A stretch of 6,808 nt of DNA from Bacteroidia bacterium (lineage in GTDB: Bacteria; Bacteroidota; Bacteroidia; NS11-12g; UBA955): positions 1 through 6,808 of the forward strand of contig JACMRS010000218.1 of assembly GCA_014376345.1 (NCBI GenBank), in the 5' to 3' direction. The position numbers and the translations under genes were made by a program. Shown in pieces: positions 1-5,900 of this stretch. Under the pieces are notes generated by a model. That model ran no database searches. It saw nothing but the letters and a program-made list of their open reading frames with translations, and was not told where the DNA came from. Position 1 is the stretch's first letter; each line of letters starts with the position of its first letter.

Positions 1-41
1 TAGCAGTTACATAAAACGGTCAACCTATTTCAGGCATTGTC

Positions 42-128
42 AATCAAAAAATCAGAAATCAGAAATCACGAATCACAAATCACAAATCTCTTCAAATCAG
101 AAATCAAAAAATCAGAAATCAGAAATTC
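42..128. repeat. Heptanucleotide tandem repeat array (AAATCAG / AAATCAC)
   Basis: Units of seven bases follow one another without a break from 49 to 90: AAATCAG, AAATCAG, AAATCAC, GAATCAC, AAATCAC, AAATCTC. After the three bases TTC, more units follow at 94-107 and 109-128, with one extra A between them. On top of the heptamer, a 25-bp segment at 42-66 is repeated exactly at 102-126, an offset of 60 bases, which suggests a secondary duplication. On the complementary strand the unit reads CTGATTT or GTGATTT. The array overlaps the last codons and the stop of the leftward kynA gene. It does not have the long identical repeats and unique spacers of a CRISPR array. Its function is unknown; replication slippage is the likely origin. 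The left 41 bases of the window hold nothing I can identify. Confidence 0.9.
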
Positions 129-1066
129 TTCCTTGCTTCTTCAACCCAGGCTTTACCCCATTCTTCAATTTCCTGTTCTGTCCAAAGATCTGCGTAAAAA
201 ATGCGTTTCTGGAAGCGGGGAGGCAGGTATTTCTGCCAGTTAGTTCCGCCTGTAGCAGGAATATCGTCAGGGTTTCTTTGTAGGTATTTAACAGCTGTTT
301 TATAATGCTGCAAGGGAAAGTTTACATTCACATTCTGATCTAGCTTCTTAAGCATTTTAATAATACTTTCATTTTCCTTGAATCTGGCATTAAAAATATC
401 CTGAATAGTTTTACCCTTCAGCTTTTCTGCCAATGCTATAAATTCGTCATCATAATGCTCTTCAAATTGTCTCAGAGTAAAGGTTTTTATGCCAGTGCCG
501 ATTTCTGTGGCTCCTGCTTTCCAATACAAAAATGGATACATGTCATTTATACTGCTTTCTTCATTAAAATTCTGCCTGAAATCTTTTCCTACTATATTTT
601 TTAATGAAGTTGAATAAAACTCAATCTTCCTGTAAGCCGCACTCTGAAAGCCACTTGCCGGTAGTAACGCCATCCTGAATTTCAAAAACTGCTCCTGCTC
701 CATACCAACCTGCATCACATCAAACGAATCTGTAATAATGCTGAAATATCGGTTGATTCGTACAAGTCTCATCAGCATTTCTTCTGCACTGATATCCTGC
801 TTGTCAGTTATTTGTTCGCATTCATTAAGCATCAATCTGAAATACAATTCAGAAATCTGATGATAAATAATAAAAATCAACTCATCAGGATATTTTGTTT
901 TAGGTTTCTGAAGAGTTAATAATGTATCGAGATTAATGTAATTCCAGTATGGTACAAAGTCACTTTCCAGTAGACCTTCAAGATAAGCCTTTACATCCTG
1001 TCCTGTATTGTCATATTTTTCTGTAAGTTTACTTACCAGATCTTTTATGTCGTCGTTCATTTCCAT
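119..1066 (-). CDS. kynA: Tryptophan 2,3-dioxygenase
   Basis: This cytosolic haem enzyme opens the indole ring of L-tryptophan with O2 to give N-formylkynurenine, the first step of the kynurenine route to anthranilate or NAD. The 315-residue product shows the family signatures in order. YWNYINLDTLL (40-50) is followed by DELIFIIYHQISEL (61-74), holding the distal pocket Phe65 and His69. Next come FLKFRMALLPASGFQS (127-142), with Arg131 expected to bind the substrate carboxylate, and PLQHYKTAV (251-259), with His254 as the probable proximal haem ligand. ATGGTNWQKYL (271-281) holds the conserved Thr272. By spacing these match Phe51, His55, Arg117, His240 and Thr254 of the Xanthomonas enzyme. 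Met3 is an equally possible start; there is no Shine-Dalgarno sequence to choose between them. The gene lies 12 bases downstream of rfbC and is probably co-transcribed with it. Its TGA stop (119-121) falls inside a heptamer repeat unit. The other kynurenine genes are not in the window. Confidence 0.96.
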   Translation of the reverse strand: MEMNDDIKDLVSKLTEKYDNTGQDVKAYLEGLLESDFVPYWNYINLDTLLTLQKPKTKYPDELIFIIYHQISELYFRLMLNECEQITDKQDISAEEMLMRLVRINRYFSIITDSFDVMQVGMEQEQFLKFRMALLPASGFQSAAYRKIEFYSTSLKNIVGKDFRQNFNEESSINDMYPFLYWKAGATEIGTGIKTFTLRQFEEHYDDEFIALAEKLKGKTIQDIFNARFKENESIIKMLKKLDQNVNVNFPLQHYKTAVKYLQRNPDDIPATGGTNWQKYLPPRFQKRIFYADLWTEQEIEEWGKAWVEEARKNF

Positions 1067-1078
1067 TACATCAATTTT

Positions 1079-1621
1079 TTAAAAAGGAGAATTAAAGTTT
1101 GCAAGAGTTTCATTTTGCTGGTCTTTTCCCGATAATTCAGGATCAGTTACGGGCCAATTTATATTAATATCTTTATCATTCCACATCAAGCCACCTTCAG
1201 ATTCGGGATGGTAAACATCGGTACATTTATAACTAAATATGGTTTCATCTTCAAGAGTAAGAAACCCATGGGCAAAACCTGCAGGAATCCACAACATGTT
1301 AAAGTTCGACTCACTCAACTCTACAGCATAATGTTTGCCATAAGTTGACGAGTTTTTTCTGATATCAACAGCAACATCAAGAACGGCGCCCTTTATCACT
1401 CTTACAAGTTTACCTTGGGCGTGTGGTGGTTTTTGAAAATGAAGTCCCCGTAATATGTTTTTATTGGAAAGGGATTGGTTATCCTGCACAAACTCTTCTT
1501 TAATGCCTGAATCAGAGAAAAAATCTTTATTAAAACTTTCAAAAAAATAACCTCTTGCATCTTTAAAAACCTTAGGTTTTAATAGCAATAATCCTTCAAT
1601 TCCTGTTTTTTCTATAATCAT
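1079..1621 (-). CDS. rfbC: dTDP-4-dehydrorhamnose 3,5-epimerase (RmlC)
   Basis: This cytosolic cupin-fold epimerase inverts C3 and C5 of dTDP-4-dehydro-6-deoxy-D-glucose, the third step of dTDP-L-rhamnose synthesis for surface polysaccharide. The 180-residue length is normal. Visible signatures are VFKDARGYFFESF (18-30), QDNQSLS (46-52), LRGLHFQKPPHAQGKLVRV (58-76), VAVDIRKNSSTYGKH (83-97), MLWIPAGFAHGFL (109-121) and FSYKCTDVYHPESEGG (129-144). His61 is the expected catalytic base and Tyr131 the expected acid. Lys71, His118 and Asp167 also fall where the Salmonella enzyme has Lys73, His120 and Asp170. The start fits the family, whose N-terminus normally lies about ten residues before the first strand. 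No rmlA, rmlB or rmlD is in the window, so the rest of the pathway must be encoded elsewhere. It is the first gene of a probable two-gene unit with kynA and is transcribed divergently from the coiled-coil gene at 1734. Confidence 0.96.
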   Translation of the reverse strand: MIIEKTGIEGLLLLKPKVFKDARGYFFESFNKDFFSDSGIKEEFVQDNQSLSNKNILRGLHFQKPPHAQGKLVRVIKGAVLDVAVDIRKNSSTYGKHYAVELSESNFNMLWIPAGFAHGFLTLEDETIFSYKCTDVYHPESEGGLMWNDKDININWPVTDPELSGKDQQNETLANFNSPF

Positions 1622-1632
1622 AAAAAGTTTAG

Positions 1633-1664
1633 CAAAGTAAACAGTTTAAAGGGTTATAAACAAA
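1633..1664 (-). promoter_or_regulatory. Candidate promoter for rfbC-kynA
   Basis: Read leftward, a TTTG (complement of 1661-1664) is followed after 20 bases by TTACTTTG (complement of 1633-1640). The Bacteroidota housekeeping promoter is TTTG, a spacer of about 19-21, then TAnnTTTG, so this has one mismatch in the -7 box and ideal spacing. The transcript would begin only about five to seven bases before the rfbC ATG, an unusually short leader. This is a pattern match by eye in AT-rich DNA, where chance matches are common. Confidence 0.35.
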
Positions 1665-1678
1665 ATAGAATCTTAATA

Positions 1679-1711
1679 TTAGATAATATTTAGAGTAAAA
1701 GATTAAATTTG
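1679..1711 (+). promoter_or_regulatory. Candidate promoter for the coiled-coil gene
   Basis: TAAATTTG at 1704-1711 is a perfect match to the Bacteroidota -7 consensus TAnnTTTG. A weak TTAG (one mismatch to TTTG) lies at 1679-1682 with a 21-base spacer. The predicted start of transcription would be near 1717-1719, giving a leader of about 15 bases before the ATG at 1734. No Shine-Dalgarno sequence is evident; the bases before the ATG are A-rich, as is usual in this phylum. The perfect -7 box makes this the best promoter candidate in the window. Confidence 0.45.
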
Positions 1712-1733
1712 CAATAATTAAAACATAAAAGAC

Positions 1734-2657
1734 ATGGAAATTCAAAGAGAAGAAAAGGACAAAAAAAGTAGGTTATACCTCTTTATTTTAATAGCTATTT
1801 TGCTTGCTGTTAACATTTTGCTTGGCGTAAAGCTATATATGGGCAATAAGGAAAATGAGCAAATGAGTTCTCAAAATATTCAGATTAATGCTGATAATAA
1901 AGATCTTGTTAAAGAACTGGATGCGTTAACAACTGAATATAACAGTACTAAAACTGAAAATGGGGAGCTTAAAACAAAAATGCAGGAGCAGGATGAGCTG
2001 ATTAACAACAAAGTAGCAGAGATCAAAAAAATGATCGACCGTGGTAACATGTCTGCTGCTGAAATTAAAAAAGCTAAATCTGAACTTGCAACTCTACGTG
2101 CTGAAATTAATAATTACAAAACTCAGATTGCTGAACTTACACAGAAAAATCAGGAGTTGACTAACGAAAATTCTAATCTGAGCACTAATTTGAGTAATGA
2201 GCAAGGTAAAACAGGCGCTCTTACTGAACAAAATGCACAACTTAGCCAAACTGTTGCTGTTGCTAAAAGGCTAAAAGCCGGAAGCATCAGAATTGCTGGT
2301 TTAGGCGACAGAATATTAAGTAGTAAGATGAAAGAAACAAACAAAGCGTCAAAAGTATTGCAGCTTAAAGTTTCTCTTGTACTTAATGAAAATACAGTTG
2401 CAGATGCAGGTAGCAAGAATGTTTATGTGAAAATAATCAGTCCTGATGGCGCACCAATGGCAACAGACAGTAAAACAATAGAAGTTGATGGTACACAGAG
2501 TTTATACACTATGATGCAAACCATTGATTACAAAAATGAAGCTGAAGCTGTTGTTTTGTATTGGGAAAAAGGCAGTGAATTCGCAAAAGGTGAATATACT
2601 GTCGAAGTTTTTGGTGACGGTTACCGTATGGGTCAAACCAAATTTACATTGAAATAA
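1734..2657 (+). CDS. Membrane-anchored coiled-coil protein with C-terminal beta domain, function unknown
   Basis: I do not recognise a characterised family. The 307-residue product starts with a short charged tail (1-13), then one hydrophobic helix at about 14-32 that is a membrane anchor, not a cleavable signal: it has no cleavage motif and runs straight into the coil. Residues about 40-180 are rich in Glu, Lys, Gln, Asn and Leu with heptad spacing, giving a long coiled coil. A break near 102-107 (DRGNMS) splits it into two segments. Residues about 183-307 lack the heptads and look like a beta sandwich: LQLKVSLVLN, NVYVKIISPDGAPM, AVVLYWEKG and GEYTVEVFGDGYRMG. The protein has no cysteine. 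The likely topology is N-terminus in the cytoplasm with coil and beta domain in the periplasm, but the charges flanking the helix do not settle it. Automatic annotation may label it SMC-like or chromosome-partitioning because of the coil; no ATPase motif supports that. It has its own candidate promoter and terminator, so it is probably monocistronic. Confidence 0.92.
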   Translation: MEIQREEKDKKSRLYLFILIAILLAVNILLGVKLYMGNKENEQMSSQNIQINADNKDLVKELDALTTEYNSTKTENGELKTKMQEQDELINNKVAEIKKMIDRGNMSAAEIKKAKSELATLRAEINNYKTQIAELTQKNQELTNENSNLSTNLSNEQGKTGALTEQNAQLSQTVAVAKRLKAGSIRIAGLGDRILSSKMKETNKASKVLQLKVSLVLNENTVADAGSKNVYVKIISPDGAPMATDSKTIEVDGTQSLYTMMQTIDYKNEAEAVVLYWEKGSEFAKGEYTVEVFGDGYRMGQTKFTLK

Positions 2658-2674
2658 TTTTAAATTAATATTTT

Positions 2675-2709
2675 AAAAAGGTCTTGCTTTTAGTAAGACC
2701 TTTTTTTTT
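2675..2709 (+). terminator. Rho-independent terminator after the coiled-coil gene
   Basis: AAAAAGGTCTTGCT (2675-2688) can pair with AGTAAGACCTTTTT (2692-2705) around a three-base TTT loop, with one G-T pair and no bulges. The 3' arm merges into a run of nine T at 2701-2709. It begins 17 bases after the TAA of the coiled-coil gene and should separate that transcript from the giant gene downstream. Confidence 0.9.
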
Positions 2710-2814
2710 GTTAAAAAATTTATAAACACCACTAAAATAAGTAGATTAGAAAACAATAAAAATATTTTTAATCATCAGGCAACGAAGTCATCGCCTTTAG
2801 TGTCTTGATTCAAA

Positions 2815-2846
2815 TTTGTTTATTTTAATGTTTTTGATTATTTTTA
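2815..2846 (+). promoter_or_regulatory. Weak candidate promoter for the giant surface protein gene
   Basis: The 146 bases between the terminator and the ATG at 2856 must hold the promoter of the large gene, because the terminator blocks read-through. The best pair I can find is TTTG at 2815-2818 and TATTTTTA at 2839-2846, with a 20-base spacer and one mismatch in the -7 box. Transcription would start only a few bases before the ATG. The tract is so T-rich that this could be chance. Confidence 0.25.
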
Positions 2847-2855
2847 CAAAAGATT

Positions 2856-2924
2856 ATGTTTAGGTTTCTCAGAATATTAGTTTTATTGGTTTTGTTTTTT
2901 ACTTTCTTACCGACAGTGAAAGCA
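2856..2924 (+). other. Sec signal peptide of the giant surface protein
   Basis: The first 23 codons give a short basic start with Arg3 and Arg6, a hydrophobic stretch ILVLLVLFFTFL at residues 7-18, and a PTVKA end with small or neutral residues at -3 and -1. Cleavage is expected between Ala23 and Asp24. No cysteine follows the cleavage site, so this is not a lipoprotein. The clean fit supports the ATG at 2856 as the true start. Confidence 0.88.
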
Positions 2925-5900
2925 GATCACATGATGGGTAGCGACATTGAGTATGTTTGCATCAGCCCGGGGAAATATAAAGTTATAACTAAAATTTACA
3001 GACAGTGTTCCGGTATTCCTTTAAATTCACCTACGCTTACAGTCTATTGTAAATCAACTTTATATTCACAGAATTATTCCAGAACAAGCATTAAAGACAT
3101 TACTCCTACGTGTAACGGCGGCAGTAATCCTTGCAATCCTCAGAATCAGACTTCATCTCAAGGTGTTGAGGAGCATACCTTTGAAGCCATTGTTGATTTT
3201 AATACTTCTCCATTTAACTCATTCAAAAAAGACGGATGTTGTGAAGTCTATTTTACTGCCAATCAATGTTGTAGAGATATACTTATAACAACTCAGCCTG
3301 CTTCAGATTTCTATACTGAATCAATGCTAAATATCTGTAATATTGGCACCAAATGCAATAGTTCTCCTCAATTAACTACCGCTCCTGTATCTTATGTGTG
3401 TTGTAATCAACCTTTTACATTTAATAATGGTGCAGTAGACAGAATTGACGGTGATTCGCTAAGTTATGGGCTTGTTGATACCTATTCTTCAAAAGGAAAT
3501 GCCATTCTGAAAAATTCTCCTTTTACTCCTACAATACCAATGACTCCCTATTGTCCGCCAAATCCGGGTGTAGTTAATTGTAAGCCAATTCCGAATGCAA
3601 AACCACCTAGAGGTTTTTATTTTGATATTGAAACTGGTGATATTATTTTTACACCGACCAAATGTGATGAAGAAGGTCCTGTTGTTATAGAAATTGGAGA
3701 ATGGCGCAAAGATAGTACAGGTAAATGGCTTCTAATCGGACGAACCAGACGAGATATGATGCTTATCGTAACTCAATGTGCCAACAATAATCCACCTCAG
3801 ATTATTGGAAAGAATAAATATTCAGTTTGCGAAGGAAATAAACTCTGTTTCCAAATAGATAGTAAAGATGATCAATTTCTTCCAGGTCAAACTAGAGCTG
3901 ATACTACAATACTTTCATGGAATAATGGTATCCCCGGAGCAACATTTACTATTTTAAATCCTGGTGCAAGAGAACGAAGTGCTCAGTTTTGCTGGCAAAC
4001 CAATATCGGTGATGCGCGGCCAAATCCATATTCATTTACCGTAACTGCTAAAGATGATAATTGCCCAAGGCCGGCAATTACAGTTAAAGGATTTAATATT
4101 ATTGTTCTTCAAAAAGCAAGAGCTACAAGGAAATATGTCAGTCTTGGTTGTGGTAAATATACTTTTAATTCTACACCTTTTGATACTGTAAATTATAAAG
4201 GAAATTACTTTTATGACTGGGAAATCAGAGATTCAACTAATAAAGGAATTCCTTTTAAACACAGCCTGAACCGTCAGGATACTTTCAAGTTTAAACGCGG
4301 TGGTAAATATATTTTTACGCATCTGATTAATAATACAATTGGCTGTGGTACTCAATATACTGATACTTTAATTGTTCCTCCTGTTCTTGATGTTGAACTT
4401 GCAATCGGTAAAGATACTTTTGTTTGCGAGGGGGATAGTTTTTCTGTTAAACCAATTATTGCTTACGGACTTGCACCGTATACATTTAAATGGGAAAGCC
4501 CTGCAGGAACCTTTAATCCTAAAGATACTTTCCAAAGATTTGCCCTCAAACCAAAAGGAAATGTTCAGATAAAACTGACTCTTACCGATAAAAACAAGTG
4601 CGTTGATGCTGATACAATTTTAGTCAGATACATTCTCAACCCTCGTGTAAACATAGGTCCGGACAGACGGATTTGTACTTATGAAAATGTGGTTCTTGAT
4701 GCTGGTCATGCCGATACTCAGCGCTATTACTGGCAGCCTGGTGGCGACAGTACCAGACTCAAAACCATTAATGTGGCCGGTCGTTATATCGCTAAAGTCA
4801 TCGGTAAATTAGGTTGTTTTGGCCGCGATACTATGAACCTTTTTGTCAATGATACCGTTGTGCCTCTTGCTGGTCCTGATAAAGAGGTATGTCACAACGA
4901 TACCCTTAAAGTTACAGCAAAAAGAAGACCGGTTGGTTACAGCAGACTTTATAAGTGGACCGATGTGGGGACAGGTTTGCAGGTTGCCTCAGACAGTTTG
5001 CTGAAATTAAAAGCAACAAATGCCTCTGTCAATGGCACAATCATTAAAAAGAAATACGAGCTTTGGCTGCAGGTCAACCAGGGCGGACATGCCTGTATTG
5101 GTGTCGATACGCTGGCAGCAGACTGGAACCCGCTACCTCAGTTTCTCTATCAGGGTATTCAGCCCAGATGTTTTGATGAAGGAGATGTTAAATTAACCGA
5201 CAGGGTGGCTTATGCCAAACAGCAGCCTAATGATGCCAATGTTTATTACTCAAATAATAAAGGTCACAACTGGGTAACCGGTGGTCCTTATCCTGCTGCA
5301 CAGTTTTACAGCTATACCAAATTCATCACCAATGCTCAGGTTCCAAAGTCAGGATTGAGAGATACGATTTGCTACAGCTATACTGACAGCAATAAATGTT
5401 ATAATAAAGAGTGCAAGCCTTTCAGGCTGAATCCAAACCCGGATGTAGATATCCGCAATGCTACTTTCTGCCAGAAAGCAGGTCTTGCCCACATCGATAA
5501 AATGCGTAAAGCACCGTTCAGCACAGTAGGCGGTATCCAGAAATGGCGCGTCATTGTGCTGCCTCCGGGTGCTGGTGTTGATCCGAATTCTATAGTTTAC
5601 AATCAGGGCAGTAACAATGCTCCCGACTGGGTGCTTGATCCGGGAACCGAACAGGAACCCAACCGTACCGGAACTTATCAGATGGAGTATTGCTACGAAG
5701 AACCTTCAACAGGTTGCAGACGCTGTGATACTGCCAATGCTTATGTGGTGCAGTTGCCGGTTATTGAGTTTTACCCAATGCCAAGTCAGTGTACTAACTA
5801 TCCTAACATTTCATTAAATCAGTTTGTAAACCTTCCGGGTGGTAAATGGAGCGTAGTTGAGTTTTCAGGAGACAGAGATAAAACAAATGCTCAGGTAGCT

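Noticed and set aside
42..128. CRISPR array
   Set aside because: The units are seven bases long and contiguous, with no unique spacers of constant length and no cas genes nearby.
37..243. Possible 68-codon rightward gene through the repeat array into the 3' end of kynA
   Set aside because: Its first half is translated heptamer repeat and its second half is the antisense of kynA codons; no promoter or recognisable protein.
2..281. A rightward frame open from the window edge to about 281, perhaps the tail of an upstream gene
   Set aside because: It would run through the repeat array and overlap kynA antisense by about 160 bases, and its translation shows no protein-like pattern.
2150..2416. 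Antisense frame of 88 codons within the coiled-coil gene
   Set aside because: It is a shadow of the repetitive Glu/Lys/Asn-rich coil codons and has no independent start signal or recognisable protein features.
2777..2796. Inverted AGGC / GCCT pair upstream of the giant gene, as a possible operator
   Set aside because: Only four base pairs match at the ends and the interior does not pair consistently; too weak to call.
4372..4572. Short rightward frame inside the giant gene
   Set aside because: It is out of frame with a continuous long frame that has a signal peptide and recognisable modules.
5617..5817. Second short rightward frame inside the giant gene
   Set aside because: It is also an out-of-frame shadow of the continuous long frame.
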